Source: Rariglobus sp. (GTDB lineage Bacteria > Verrucomicrobiota > Verrucomicrobiia > Opitutales > Opitutaceae). From it: DNA of 64,000 nt. This document shows, in pieces, positions 1-9,148 of the stretch (the stretch's first letter is position 1; each line of letters begins with the position of its first letter). The notes beneath the pieces are model-generated. The model was given only the letters and a program-made list of their open reading frames with translations, did no database searches and was not told the DNA's origin. The position numbers were made by a program, and so were the translations under genes. The stretch lies in the NCBI GenBank assembly GCA_029266495.1, contig JAQSWS010000017.1:12599-76598 (forward strand). Reading direction: 5' to 3'.

Positions 1-934
1 CGCCGGCCACCAGCACCTCGTCGCCCGGATCGAGGAAGAGTTCGATGCCTTCCCAGGCATCGGTGATCAGGCACGCGCCCGCACCCGCCGCCTCGAAGAC
101 ACGCGTCGGCGGGGAAAAACCATAACGGGCCATGCTCTCGCGATTGATGTTCAGCACCGCCGAGGGGCTGGAGTTAAAGGCGTTGTGATCCCTCGTGTAA
201 ACGTGCCCCGCGTAGGTGATGTTGGACGGCAGGGCGCGATCGCCCCAGCCGCTGCCGCCCAGGATGAATTTGCGCGAAGGCAGCGCCGCGGCGACGTTGA
301 TGAAAAACTCCTCCACGCGCCGTTCGCGGTCGGGAAGACGATTGCCGAGAAACGCAAGATCGCTCGCGAAGCGCGGGTCGGGAGGCACCGGGAAATGCAC
401 ATGGGGATCGAGTGCGTTGTAAATGGGGACGCACTGCGCGGCGCCAAAGGCCTCGTAGGCGTCGATCACCGGCCGGCCCCCGCCATACGTCAAGATGAGG
501 TCGTAACGCGGCACGAGGGCGCGAAACGGATCGTCGGCGTCATTCCCCATGCGGTCGAGCGTCACGGGGGCGTCCACATCCCAGAAGACAACCGTGGTGC
601 GCGGACTCTTCAGTTCCAGCACCGCGGCCTCCAGGAGTTCGTCGTGCACGCCGACGCCGCTGGCCTTCACGACCAGATCGGCGTCGCGCGCCTGCTGCAC
701 CGTCGCAAGCACGGAGTCATTCGATTCGATGGAATAAATCACGACCTTCGCCCAGTCGGGGTCCGGGATATCCCGATGCGCCTGCCGGTCATAGGCGTCG
801 GGTTCATAGAAGGTGATCTGGTGACCGCGCTCGGCGAGCGCGCGCAGTATTCCGCGATAATACGTGGCGGCACCGTTCCAGTAGGCGGAGACGAGGCTCG
901 ATCCAAAGAAGGCGATGTTGAGACGGCTTTTCAT
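1..934 (-). CDS. CgeB-like glycosyltransferase, truncated by the window edge
   Basis: The minus strand reads open from an ATG at 934 to the window edge, giving about 311 residues and no stop, so the C-terminus lies outside. The protein starts MKSRLNIAFFGSSLVSAYWN and has a GT-B layout: an N-terminal Rossmann-like half (GILRALAERGHQITFYEP) and a C-terminal half with FLGNRLPDRERRVEEFF and the donor-site-like stretch RVFEAAGAGACLITD. This matches the CgeB / DUF3880-type family of sugar transferases found in surface or spore-coat glycan loci. Acceptor and donor are unknown. It begins 7 bp after the next minus-strand gene and is the last visible member of a six-gene operon. The open frames on the opposite strand here are shadows. 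Confidence 0.8.
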   Translation of the reverse strand, partial: MKSRLNIAFFGSSLVSAYWNGAATYYRGILRALAERGHQITFYEPDAYDRQAHRDIPDPDWAKVVIYSIESNDSVLATVQQARDADLVVKASGVGVHDELLEAAVLELKSPRTTVVFWDVDAPVTLDRMGNDADDPFRALVPRYDLILTYGGGRPVIDAYEAFGAAQCVPIYNALDPHVHFPVPPDPRFASDLAFLGNRLPDRERRVEEFFINVAAALPSRKFILGGSGWGDRALPSNITYAGHVYTRDHNAFNSSPSAVLNINRESMARYGFSPPTRVFEAAGAGACLITDAWEGIELFLDPGDEVLVAG

Positions 935-941
935 GGGTGGA

Positions 942-2108
942 TTAAAGGGGGGCGAGCGATGGAGGTATCAGGGCGGGCATGACCAGCTCCGCGGCCTTGC
1001 GGCGTGGTTTTCGCACGCGCTTCGGCGGCGCAATCGTCGCAAAAATCTCCAGCAACTCATCCGTGCGATGGGCACAGGTGTGGCGCGCCTGGATCGTTTT
1101 GAGTCCGCTGCGCGACATGCGCCGGCGCAGACTCGAGGATCCCAGGAGCACCTCCAGTTTTTCGGTCATTTCGCGTCCGTTTTTGGCACGGCCAAAATCA
1201 CCCGCCGAAAACAAGCCCTCCGAATCCTGCCAGGGCGAACATACCATTGGCAACCCGCAGGCCAGCGCCTCGAAGGGCCGGATGGTGGGAATCCCGGGAA
1301 GGGCCTTCACGTAAGGACGACGCGGGACGTGAACGGTGAGTTTGAACCGGGAAAACACCTCCGGCACGTCAAAGTTCGGTAGCCATCCGCCGTATTCAAT
1401 GCCCGCGTCGGCCAGCGCCGTGCGCGCGTGATCCGGATAACGCACGCCATAAACCCGCGCCTTCAATCCAAGCGCCTTTACCGGCTCGATCAGGAATTCG
1501 TTCAACTCGGCGGTGCGCTCTTCGTCGCCCCAATTGCCGACCCAGACAAGGTCCCCCTCGTAGCGCTTCGTTTCCAGCGGATGAAAACGACGTGTGTCCG
1601 CGGCCTCGTGCCACGTCCACGCGTGTTCGGTGATGCCTTGGGAGAGATAGAGGTCGCGAAGAACGCGCCCGTAGGCGAGCACGCCGTCGTAGTGGGACAG
1701 GTCATACTTCTCCATCGCCTCGGGTTCGGTGACGAGCCGGTGATGCGTATCATGGAAAAGTGCGACAAACGAACCGCGGCGCCGGGCATTGCCGATGCGT
1801 CGCACCAGTTCGGGATCGTTCCATTCGTGGACGATCACGAGATCGGCATCCGCCAGCATTTCGTTGGCGTCAAACCGGGAGAGATCGTAGCTCACACTGC
1901 TTAACAACGGATAAGCGGCATAAAACCGCTTGATGGGCTCCTCGCCGTGTTTCATTCGCAGGTTCTGCAAACTCCAGCCATCCGCGGGTTCGAAGATTTT
2001 CACGTCATGGCCGCGCTCAATCAACTCGGTGGCGATCCCACGGAGAAAATGGGCGTTGCCGTGGTTCCAGTCGGACAGGAGGGAGTGATAAAAAAGGCAG
2101 ATTTTCAT
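942..2108 (-). CDS. CgeB-like glycosyltransferase
   Basis: The protein has 388 residues and a GT-B fold signature. The N-terminus MKICLFYHSLLSDWNHGNAH leads into GIATELIERGHDVKIFEP, a hydrophobic core YDGVLAYGRVLRDLY, and a C-terminal donor-binding-like segment IRPFEALACGLPMVCSPW. It closely resembles its downstream neighbour (same family, same start pattern of sugar-transferase half domains), so the two probably add successive residues to one glycan. The start ATG overlaps the TGA of the upstream GT4 gene (ATGA), which implies translational coupling. There is no signal peptide, as expected for a cytoplasmic transferase. The sugar donor cannot be read from sequence. Confidence 0.8.
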   Translation of the reverse strand: MKICLFYHSLLSDWNHGNAHFLRGIATELIERGHDVKIFEPADGWSLQNLRMKHGEEPIKRFYAAYPLLSSVSYDLSRFDANEMLADADLVIVHEWNDPELVRRIGNARRRGSFVALFHDTHHRLVTEPEAMEKYDLSHYDGVLAYGRVLRDLYLSQGITEHAWTWHEAADTRRFHPLETKRYEGDLVWVGNWGDEERTAELNEFLIEPVKALGLKARVYGVRYPDHARTALADAGIEYGGWLPNFDVPEVFSRFKLTVHVPRRPYVKALPGIPTIRPFEALACGLPMVCSPWQDSEGLFSAGDFGRAKNGREMTEKLEVLLGSSSLRRRMSRSGLKTIQARHTCAHRTDELLEIFATIAPPKRVRKPRRKAAELVMPALIPPSLAPL

Positions 2109-3244
2109 GCGAACGTGTGGGCGTGAGTTGTGGTTTCCACCGGCTTCGAGGCAGCCAGCAGCGCCTCGTAGGCGGACAGGTAGGCGGAGGTCATCCGCTC
2201 GGTTGAGAACGACTGCGCCCTGCGGCGGGATGCGTCCGCCAGAGCTTCGCGGCGGGCGGGATTGGCAATCAAATCGGTAATCGCCTCATACAGCGCGTCC
2301 GGATCGTCCGGCGACACGAAGAGCGCGGTGGAGCCCCAGATCTCGCGCAGGCTGGCGATGTCACCGAGCACCAATGCGCAGCCGGCCAGCGCGGCTTCCA
2401 AAATCGAAAGGCCAAACGGCTCGTAACGCGCGGGCAGCGCATAGATCGCGGCCCGGGCATAATCCTCCTGCAACTCCACGGGGGAGCGAAACCCGAGCAA
2501 CTCCACCTTCGGCAAAACGACTTCGCCGCCGTCCGGGCGCCGGGTCTCTCCGGCGACACGCACCGGCCACGACAGGCGCGGGGCGATGGTTGCGAGACTG
2601 GCGGCGTTCTTTGCCTCGTCCCACATGCGGCCCACGCTGAGGATAAACGGCTCCTTCTCCACGGCGGGACGGTTGCCGGCGTCGCAGCCGTTGTAGATCA
2701 CGCGTGCATTGGCGGGCAGGCCGTAGTGGCGGGCGATTTGCGCCAGCATCGCACGCGAAGGCGCGATCACGAGGCCGGCGTGTTGCAGGCCCTGGCACAC
2801 GGCCTCGTGATATCGCCGCCAACCGGCCGGCGGAGCGGACTTTTTCACCGCATGCCACCAGGAAAACACACACGAATGCGCCACCACGACGGTCGGCGCC
2901 TTCCACGGCAGCGCGGCGTGGGCGTAGCCGTTGAGATGAATCATGTCGGGCTGATAATCACGCTCGAGGGCGAGCAGCCACTCGCCCGCGGCGGCGACGT
3001 CCCGCCAGGGATCCTCCATCCACTCAAGCTTGAAGCGAGTTTCAAATAATTGAATCCCCCGCCCCAGATCTTCAACGGCCTCGCGCTGGCGGGGCTGCAC
3101 GGGGGCGCCCATCGTCGCCAGCATCACCTCGACTCCGTTGGCGAGAAGACCGCGGCTCAGGTCCAGCGCGTAGGTCCAGACTCCGCCGATGGTGTCGGTC
3201 GTCATCAACACCCGGCGCGGAAAGGAATGTCCCAGGTCAAGCAT
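2105..3244 (-). CDS. GT4-family glycosyltransferase
   Basis: The protein has 379 residues. The N-terminal glycine-rich loop RVLMTTDTIGGVWTYALDLS is the typical opening of GT4 transferases. Further on are VVAHSCVFSWW, a mid-protein linker with FILSVGRMWDEAKN, and the GT4 E-x7-E region ARYEPFGLSILEAALAGCAL near residue 280. A retaining GT-B enzyme using a nucleotide-sugar donor is the family expectation. The start at 3244 is kept because RRVLM follows only eight residues later; an internal ATG at MTTD would remove the first beta strand. The stop overlaps the next gene by 4 bp. The partner genes suggest assembly of an extracellular or cell-surface glycan. Confidence 0.85.
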   Translation of the reverse strand: MLDLGHSFPRRVLMTTDTIGGVWTYALDLSRGLLANGVEVMLATMGAPVQPRQREAVEDLGRGIQLFETRFKLEWMEDPWRDVAAAGEWLLALERDYQPDMIHLNGYAHAALPWKAPTVVVAHSCVFSWWHAVKKSAPPAGWRRYHEAVCQGLQHAGLVIAPSRAMLAQIARHYGLPANARVIYNGCDAGNRPAVEKEPFILSVGRMWDEAKNAASLATIAPRLSWPVRVAGETRRPDGGEVVLPKVELLGFRSPVELQEDYARAAIYALPARYEPFGLSILEAALAGCALVLGDIASLREIWGSTALFVSPDDPDALYEAITDLIANPARREALADASRRRAQSFSTERMTSAYLSAYEALLAASKPVETTTHAHTFA

Positions 3245-3263
3245 GGCGGGTGCGTGTATTCGG

Positions 3264-4232
3264 TTAATTATACATCACGAGGGCCTTCAGAAAACCGTCC
3301 GACCGGCCGCGCATGGCATCGAGCGCCCGCGGCAGGTCCCCGATGGGAAATGTGTGCGTGTAGAGCGGCGACGGATCAAGGCGGCCCCCGGCGACGGCGT
3401 CCACCGCGGCGGCCATGCCTTCGATGTAGACGCGCGGATCGCGTTCATGGGCGTTGACCACGTCAAGACCGCGCCAGTTCCAGAGCTGCATGTTGACCTG
3501 CCGCGTGCCGTCCTGGTGATATCCGGCAATGATCAGGCGCCCACGCTCGGCGGTGAGCTCGCCGGCAAGATCGAGCGGCCACTGGAGTCCCGTGGCCTCG
3601 ATCACCCGGTCGCAAAAATTGCCGCCAGTCAGCTCCTTCACCGTCTCGATGATCCGACAATGGTCGTCCATCGCGATCACCTCGGTCGCGCCCATGCGTC
3701 GCGCGACGCCCTGCGCAAACGGACGACGCGCGATCGCATACGTGCGGGCGCCCGCCCGCGCGCAAAGCTGGGTGAGCAGCGCCCCCAGGAACCCGATGCC
3801 GATGACCGCCACCCGATGGTGCGGCTGGACGTCGCAGCGGCGGAAAACATTGAGCGCGCATCCCAGCGCCTCGCCCGGGAACGGCTGGTCCGTCAATGCC
3901 TCGGGCAGGCGCACGACCTGGAAGGCGTTGCACACGTCCATCTCGGCGAAGGCGTGATGAGACAGCGCGGCAACGCGGTCCCCCACCCGCACATTGCCAA
4001 CGTCGGGGCCGGTGGCGTCGATCACGCCCCATCCTTCATGACCCGGCTTGCCCGGAGGCAGCGGATAGGTGAACCACGGACGTCCTTCCCACACCGGAAG
4101 ATTCGATCCGCATACGCCGCAGCCCTGCAAACGCACGCGAACCTCCCCCTCGCCTGGTGTCGGCAGAGGACGGTCCTCCAGTATCACGGTGCCGGGCGCG
4201 GTGACCACCGCAGCCTGATAAGTCGACTTCAT
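3264..4232 (-). CDS. Zinc-type medium-chain alcohol/polyol dehydrogenase
   Basis: The 322-residue protein is an MDR-superfamily NAD(P)-dependent oxidoreductase. A GroES-like N-terminal domain has the catalytic-zinc region GCGVCGSNLPVWEG and the GHE motif (PGKPGHEGWG). A Rossmann domain follows, with VAVIGIGFLGALLTQLCARAG. The four-cysteine structural zinc loop common in alcohol dehydrogenases is not seen. MDR enzymes in nucleotide-sugar clusters usually oxidise or reduce a sugar carbon, so a role in making a modified sugar for the flanking transferases is plausible but not proven. The start overlaps the upstream epimerase stop by 4 bp, and 19 bp separate it from the GT4 gene. Confidence 0.8.
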   Translation of the reverse strand: MKSTYQAAVVTAPGTVILEDRPLPTPGEGEVRVRLQGCGVCGSNLPVWEGRPWFTYPLPPGKPGHEGWGVIDATGPDVGNVRVGDRVAALSHHAFAEMDVCNAFQVVRLPEALTDQPFPGEALGCALNVFRRCDVQPHHRVAVIGIGFLGALLTQLCARAGARTYAIARRPFAQGVARRMGATEVIAMDDHCRIIETVKELTGGNFCDRVIEATGLQWPLDLAGELTAERGRLIIAGYHQDGTRQVNMQLWNWRGLDVVNAHERDPRVYIEGMAAAVDAVAGGRLDPSPLYTHTFPIGDLPRALDAMRGRSDGFLKALVMYN

Positions 4233-5335
4233 GCAAAGCGTGTGGCGGGTTCCAGGTCGGCACGGTCATCGAACGCATTCTCCGGGGTCGAGGCGTCCGT
4301 GAGATTCGCCCGGGCCGCGACCGACCCCGCGAGCCAGCGATAGAGGCGGGTCACGCCTTCGCGCACCCCGACTTTGGGCGACCATCCGGAGGCTCTGACG
4401 AACCGGGAGATGTCGGAAACGTAGTAGCGCTGATCGGCGGCGCGCCATTTTGAAAACTCCAGCTTGGGCGCGCTGCCATGGAGCTCTTTGATCAGGCTCA
4501 TCAACTCGAGCAAACTGGTCGTTCGCTGGGGCCCTCCGCCGATGTTGAAGGCCTGTCCGCCCAGGGAATCGATGCGGCTTTGCGCCAGTCTCAAGGCGTC
4601 CACGAGGTCGTCGACATAGAGCACGTCGCGCACCTGGCAGCCGTCGCCATACAAGGTGATCGGCTGTCCGGTCAGCGCACAGAGTAGAAAATGGGCGACC
4701 CATCCCTGGTCTTCGTTGCCGCATTGATGCGGACCATAGATGCAACTCATGCGGAAAACCGCGGCGGGCACCCCGAAGGTGTGCGCATAATCCAGCACGT
4801 ATTGGTCGGCCGCGCCTTTGGAACACCCGTAGGGACTGTGGAAATCCGGCGGACGCTGTTCGCTAAAACCGGTGCGCCGCGAGGGATCGACCGGAAGGTA
4901 ACGACCGCCAATCGCAGTCAGCGCGACATCGTCGAGGTGTCCGTAGACTTTGTTCGTGGAAGTGAACACGAGGCTCGGCCGCTCGTCACTCAGACGGATC
5001 GCCTCGAGGAGATTAAGCGTTCCACGGGCGTTGATTTCAAAATCCTCAACCGGGTCGTTCAAGCTGGTCGTCACGGCAACCTGCGCGGCGAAATGAAATA
5101 CCTGGGAAATGCCGCGCACCGCCGCTCCGACGGCGTCGGCATCACGGATGTCGGCCTGCATGAACTGCAGTTGCTCGCCGTGCTTTGATTGCAACCAGTC
5201 GAGATTACGTTCCACGCCGGGGCGCGAAAGGTTGTCGAATATCCGCACGCGGCGGCCTTCGGACAGCAGCCGGTCGGCGAGATTGGTCCCGATGAAACCG
5301 GCACCGCCCGTGATGAGAGTTGAATTTTCGCTCAT
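4229..5335 (-). CDS. NAD-dependent sugar epimerase, CDP-paratose/tyvelose 2-epimerase-like
   Basis: The protein has 368 residues and belongs to the extended short-chain dehydrogenase family. The NAD loop is TLITGGAGFIGTNLADRL near residue 6. The catalytic YxxxK lies in SPYGCSKGAADQYV near residue 170. The combination NLSRPGVERNLDWL and SPYGCSKGAADQY is what I associate with RfbE-type CDP-paratose 2-epimerases rather than plain GalE. A GalE-like activity on another nucleotide sugar cannot be excluded. It overlaps both neighbours by ATGA and is cotranscribed with a second epimerase, which supports synthesis of an unusual deoxysugar or epimer for the glycosyltransferases of this operon. Confidence 0.78.
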   Translation of the reverse strand: MSENSTLITGGAGFIGTNLADRLLSEGRRVRIFDNLSRPGVERNLDWLQSKHGEQLQFMQADIRDADAVGAAVRGISQVFHFAAQVAVTTSLNDPVEDFEINARGTLNLLEAIRLSDERPSLVFTSTNKVYGHLDDVALTAIGGRYLPVDPSRRTGFSEQRPPDFHSPYGCSKGAADQYVLDYAHTFGVPAAVFRMSCIYGPHQCGNEDQGWVAHFLLCALTGQPITLYGDGCQVRDVLYVDDLVDALRLAQSRIDSLGGQAFNIGGGPQRTTSLLELMSLIKELHGSAPKLEFSKWRAADQRYYVSDISRFVRASGWSPKVGVREGVTRLYRWLAGSVAARANLTDASTPENAFDDRADLEPATRFA

Positions 5336-6450
5336 ACCGTAAGCCCCCGGGATGCAAGTTCGTGATGCGCTTCGTCGCCGCGGTTGATGGTGATCTGCCC
5401 GTCCAGCCAGCCGGCGAGTTCCTCCAGTCCTTCCTCGAAGGAGACTTTCGGCGCATAACCGAGCACGCTGCGCGCCCGGGAAATGTCCGCAAAACAGTGC
5501 CGGATGTCGCCGACACGATAACGCTGCGTGATATCCGCGCCGATGTGCTCCTTGTCCAGCAAGCGGGAAAGCCGGTCCGCGACTTCACACACCGTGAAGT
5601 GCTGGCCGCTGCCGATGTTGAAGACCTGGTCCGCGGCGCCCGGCACCTCGAGGGCCAGGCGACAGCCTTGGGCGATGTCGCGAACATTGACGAAATCACG
5701 CTGCTGCGCGCCGTCCTCGAAGATGGCCGGCGGAAGATCGTTCAGCAGCCGCGATGCAAAAATCGCGAGCACGCCCGTGTAAGGATTGGAGAGCGCCTGG
5801 CGCGGACCATAGACATTGAAGAAACGCAGCGCCACGGTGGGGATGTTGTAGGCCTTGCCGACCAGCAGACACATGCGCTCCTGGTCGAATTTCGACAATG
5901 CGTAGATGGAGGACAACGCCGGCTCCTTGGTCTCCGGAGTCGGGATCGGTTGCAGGGTATCGCCGGTCGGAGACCGCAATTCCCACTCGCGCGCTTTCAA
6001 CTGCTTCAACCCCCGGGCCTGGCCCGGCCGCAGCGTGCCCGTGGGATCACGATACAAACCTTCGCCATAAATGCTCATGCTCGAGGCGACGACAAGGCGT
6101 TCCACCGGGTTCTGGACGAGCGCCTCAAGCAACACCGCGGTCGCCTCGTTGTTCGCCCGCGTATAATCGCTGATTTGATACATGCTCTGGCCCACGCCCA
6201 CTTTGGCCGCGAGATGATACACCGCGTCGACGCCCTCAAGGGCGGCATTCAACACATTGGCGTCCTCCACCCGGCCGACCCTGAGTTCAACCTCCGGATC
6301 CAGATAGTCGGGCCGCCTGCCGCCTTCGCCATGGACCTGGGGCGAGAGCGAGTCGAGCACACGCACTTCGTAGCCGTGGTGCAGAAGTTCATCCGCGAGA
6401 TGGGAGCCGATGAACCCGGCTCCCCCGGTGATTAGAATTTTTTTCGACAT
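5332..6450 (-). CDS. NAD-dependent sugar epimerase, dTDP-L-rhamnose 4-epimerase-like
   Basis: The protein has 372 residues. The dinucleotide loop is ILITGGAGFIGSHLADELL, the catalytic serine region is VVASSMSIYGEG, and the YxxxK is YALSKFDQE near residue 190. The early segment LSPQVHGEGGRRPDYLDPEV and the long insert between serine and tyrosine resemble dTDP-L-rhamnose 4-epimerase / WbiB-type enzymes more than GalE. It is the first gene of the six-gene minus-strand operon, so the operon promoter should lie in the 326-bp gap upstream. Epimerisation of an activated sugar is certain at family level; the exact substrate is inferred. Confidence 0.78.
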   Translation of the reverse strand: MSKKILITGGAGFIGSHLADELLHHGYEVRVLDSLSPQVHGEGGRRPDYLDPEVELRVGRVEDANVLNAALEGVDAVYHLAAKVGVGQSMYQISDYTRANNEATAVLLEALVQNPVERLVVASSMSIYGEGLYRDPTGTLRPGQARGLKQLKAREWELRSPTGDTLQPIPTPETKEPALSSIYALSKFDQERMCLLVGKAYNIPTVALRFFNVYGPRQALSNPYTGVLAIFASRLLNDLPPAIFEDGAQQRDFVNVRDIAQGCRLALEVPGAADQVFNIGSGQHFTVCEVADRLSRLLDKEHIGADITQRYRVGDIRHCFADISRARSVLGYAPKVSFEEGLEELAGWLDGQITINRGDEAHHELASRGLTV

Positions 6451-6776
6451 GGCGGGGCAATGCGATGGTTACGTGTGTTAATGAACATGATGGTTGCGGC
6501 TGTTGCCTTCCGGGCTGCGCCAGCGGCAGGTAGATACTACCAATGAGACCAGTCGCCGCCCATCAGGGCGGACCGCGGTTTTTGACCTGATTAAATCCTA
6601 CGACCCGGACACGGGAAAATTCCGGACAGGGTCTAGGGAGTCGTCCCTTTTGCCATCCATACACGCACACGAATCAAACGCCGCCGGTCACGGCACAGCC
6701 CGCCACCGCTCCACACGCACAACGTGCCGTCGGCGGAGTTCCGGAATGCAAATCGTCCCTGAAAAGACCGCGCGGC
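6451..6776. other. Intergenic region upstream of the glycan operon
   Basis: These 326 bp separate two minus-strand genes and should contain the promoter of the operon starting at 6450. A 115-codon frame on the plus strand (6494-6841) crosses it but reads as low-quality shadow. Visible structure includes a 13-bp palindrome at 6529-6541 and a six-pair hairpin (CCGCCC / GGGCGG, loop ATCA) at 6556-6571. No clear -10/-35 pair, tRNA or terminator with a T-run was recognised. Confidence 0.5.
6529..6541. promoter_or_regulatory. Perfect short palindrome, possible operator
   Basis: GGTAG-ATA-CTACC is a perfect inverted repeat about 80 bp upstream of the start codon of the first glycan-operon gene. The position suits a regulator site, but there is only one copy in the window and no adjacent regulator gene. 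Confidence 0.3.
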
Positions 6777-7628
6777 TCAAACAAACCGGGCCAGCCGTCC
6801 TGCCACGTCCACCCTCAGTCGATCTATGTGCTCCAACGTAAACGCCGCCACGTCCCGTGACGGATCGGTGATCAGCGGAGTGAGGTCCATCGCCCAGGTG
6901 ATGCCTCCGAGGGAATCGGTGGCGTGCGACGTGTGAAAGGTGGCGTGAGCCAGGCGCCGTCCAAGCGCGGCGAGGTCGTAACGCTTGCCACCCGTCACCT
7001 GTGAATCGAAGACCTTGAGCAACTCCGCCGCGAGTTCCGGGCGGCGTCCGCTATCAAGCGCGACTTTGTCGGTATCGACCAGCCAGTCGAGGTCGCGCCA
7101 GACTTCACCGCCGACCACGCGCCGGGGCCTTTTATCGGCGGGCAAGGCGCGCAGTGCCTCGATGCAACGAAGGAACACGGCCACGTGGGTGTCGTGTTTG
7201 TCGGCCGGCTGATGAAGATAGACGACCTCCGGGGTGCATGCCGAAAAAAGGGCAAGGAGATCGGCGGCCACGCCCGGATGACCGGGTTTTTTCACGTCCG
7301 CACTGGGATGCGCCAGTTGAAGCTGGACGGCGTAGCCTCCCAGCCGGGCAGCCTCGCGTTGCTCATTCCGGCGCACGGCCTGCATCTGTTCATCCGTGAA
7401 ATGCGAGTAGGCTCCCGTGCGCGGAGAGCCCGCGCCGTTCGTCACGACCACACCGCCAAACGCCTTTTTTTCCGGCTGGTCGAGGCAGTCGCAAATGCCG
7501 TCAAAGGCCAGGATCTCAATGTCGTCCTGATGCGCGGCCACACACAGATGGGTGACACGCGCGAGCGCCGAGGCGGCGGGCTCCCCGGTCGGGGTGAAGA
7601 TGTCGGCGTTTGGGTGGGAGAGATGCAT
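6777..7628 (-). CDS. PIG-L/LmbE-family zinc deacetylase
   Basis: The protein has 283 residues. The metal site of PIG-L amidohydrolases is intact in slightly altered form: AHQDD at residues 32-36 in place of the usual AHPDD, and KHDTH at 144-148 for the third histidine. Family members remove N-acetyl groups from GlcNAc-type sugars or conjugates. As the last gene of the six-gene amino-sugar operon that starts at 14170, it is the likely deacetylase for N-acetylhexosamines or their phosphates; no NagA is present in the window. An insert TNGAGSPRTGAYSHFTDEQM matches the substrate-loop region of LmbE proteins. It is cytoplasmic and has no signal peptide. A REP-like pair separates it from the upstream kinase gene. 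Confidence 0.8.
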   Translation of the reverse strand: MHLSHPNADIFTPTGEPAASALARVTHLCVAAHQDDIEILAFDGICDCLDQPEKKAFGGVVVTNGAGSPRTGAYSHFTDEQMQAVRRNEQREAARLGGYAVQLQLAHPSADVKKPGHPGVAADLLALFSACTPEVVYLHQPADKHDTHVAVFLRCIEALRALPADKRPRRVVGGEVWRDLDWLVDTDKVALDSGRRPELAAELLKVFDSQVTGGKRYDLAALGRRLAHATFHTSHATDSLGGITWAMDLTPLITDPSRDVAAFTLEHIDRLRVDVAGRLARFV

Positions 7629-7647
7629 GATGAGGGATGATTGAAGT

Positions 7648-7744
7648 GTAGGGCTGGCGCTTGCGCCACGCCTTCCGAGTCGAGCGAGGGAAAAAGAACG
7701 GTGAGCCGTCCGTCCGCGAGGCGCGCCGCAAGCGGCGGCCCCGC
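7648..7744. repeat. REP-like inverted pair (BIME-like)
   Basis: There is a forward copy at 7648-7672 (GTAG head, stem TGGCGC/GCGCCA, loop TT, bulge, GCC end). A reverse copy at 7720-7744 has a changed but still complementary stem (CGCCGC/GCGGCG) and a GCGG head. It lies between two genes of the minus-strand amino-sugar operon. Confidence 0.8.
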
Positions 7745-7745
7745 G

Positions 7746-9134
7746 TCAGCAAACAACGGGGGCGGTCGCCGGCAGGCTTGCTGCGGCGACGGCCTGCCCG
7801 TGACGTTTGTTATTTTCGTCGGGAGTGTGAAGCGAGAGACGACCGGCCAGTTCGGGAAATTCCGCCCGCAACACCGCACGGGCGCGCTCAAGGATGATTT
7901 CGCCTCCGGGACCGGAGGTGACGCGGCCGAGGATGAGCACGTGGGAGAGTTCGTAGAAATCTGCATAGTGCGCGAGCGCATGTCCGAAACAGACCCCGAT
8001 GGTTTCGTAAACCGCCCGCGCCCGATGGTCGCCGGCAGCCATGGCCTTTTGCACTTCGACGAGACGCTCGGGCAGACCCATCTCCGCGGGAAACTCAAAA
8101 CCGGCCAGCACCGCGAGACGCCCGACGCCCTGCTGGGAAAAATACTGCACACCGCAGCCGGCGTCGCCCGACCATTCGTCGCGAGGGGCGTCGACCCGAT
8201 AATCGATGGGGGCAAAGGCAAGCTCGTTGAGCCACGGCGTGATCGTGCCCGCGGGCGTCACGTAGCCGCCGGCCTGGCTGGTGCCCATGGAGATGCCGAG
8301 GACGGAATTGAGCCCGAGCGACATCGACGCGGCCAGCGCGGTGACCTCGCCGTCGTTGACCACCTCGAATGGCACGCCACCCCAGCGCTCGCGCAAAGAA
8401 AAAAACATCCGCCGGATGTGCGCATCGAAATCATCGGCGGACACGCCGCGAAAAAGTGAGGCGACGCGAACCTCGTTGTTCACATAGACGCCCGCCGCGC
8501 TGCCACCGATCGCATCGACCCGTGGAAGGTGGGCGGCGGCGCGCTTGAGCGAATCGTGCACGCCTTCGATGTGGTAGGCGGGATCCTTTTGGAAGTAAGG
8601 ATCCCAGGCGATCTCCTCGGAATACACGACCTTGCCATCGATGAGCGCGGCGGCCTTGCGGTCGCTGCCGCCGAGATCGAAGCCGATGCGGCAGCCCTCG
8701 AGATTGCGGCCGATCGCGAGACTTTGGGATTGTCCGGCGGGCAACTCATCGAAGCCGGCCGCCTCGACCGTAAACGGCTCTTCATAGACCTTGTCCCCCA
8801 TGAACGCATGATCGAAGGCACGCGCCCCCGAGGGGCTGTATTCTTTTTTCAAAAACGCCGCCACCTCGGGCGCGCCGGCCACCCGCACGCGCGATCCGCC
8901 CTTTTGCCAGAGCAAAAATTTCAGCAGCCGCTCAACGTGGCGCAAGGTCCGCGCCGCTTCCGGATGAGACGCGCCCAACAGGCGTTCCTCATGATGGAAT
9001 ACGGATCCATCGGCCTGCATGAGGACGAGCTTGCAGGGTCGTGAGGAGGCGTCGCGGTCAACGAGACGGCGATACTCACGCGTCCAGAGTGCGGCGGAAA
9101 CGAAACCGGGGTCGAGCGGAGGAACGATTTTCAT
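7746..9134 (-). CDS. ROK/ASKHA-type sugar kinase with N-terminal extension
   Basis: The protein has 462 residues from the ATG at 9134. An upstream GTG at 9170 would add MAQAPALPSHLR, but those residues are encoded by the REP element and are rejected. The ATPase core is visible: a phosphate-1-like loop GFDLGGSDRKAAALIDGK near 150, the conserved Asp region VNDGEVTALA near 280, and the phosphate-2 loop GISMGTSQAGGYV. The first 140 residues are not typical ROK and may form an extra domain. It is probably a cytoplasmic kinase for glucose, GlcNAc or GlcN, placed between the NagB fusion and the PIG-L deacetylase. Its exact sugar is unknown; the operon context favours an amino sugar. Confidence 0.72.
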   Translation of the reverse strand: MKIVPPLDPGFVSAALWTREYRRLVDRDASSRPCKLVLMQADGSVFHHEERLLGASHPEAARTLRHVERLLKFLLWQKGGSRVRVAGAPEVAAFLKKEYSPSGARAFDHAFMGDKVYEEPFTVEAAGFDELPAGQSQSLAIGRNLEGCRIGFDLGGSDRKAAALIDGKVVYSEEIAWDPYFQKDPAYHIEGVHDSLKRAAAHLPRVDAIGGSAAGVYVNNEVRVASLFRGVSADDFDAHIRRMFFSLRERWGGVPFEVVNDGEVTALAASMSLGLNSVLGISMGTSQAGGYVTPAGTITPWLNELAFAPIDYRVDAPRDEWSGDAGCGVQYFSQQGVGRLAVLAGFEFPAEMGLPERLVEVQKAMAAGDHRARAVYETIGVCFGHALAHYADFYELSHVLILGRVTSGPGGEIILERARAVLRAEFPELAGRLSLHTPDENNKRHGQAVAAASLPATAPVVC

Positions 9135-9148
9135 GCGTAGATGGGAAG

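Noticed and set aside
6494-6841. A 115-codon plus-strand frame upstream of the glycan operon
   Set aside because: Overlaps the end of the PIG-L gene, has no domain, and its composition looks non-coding.
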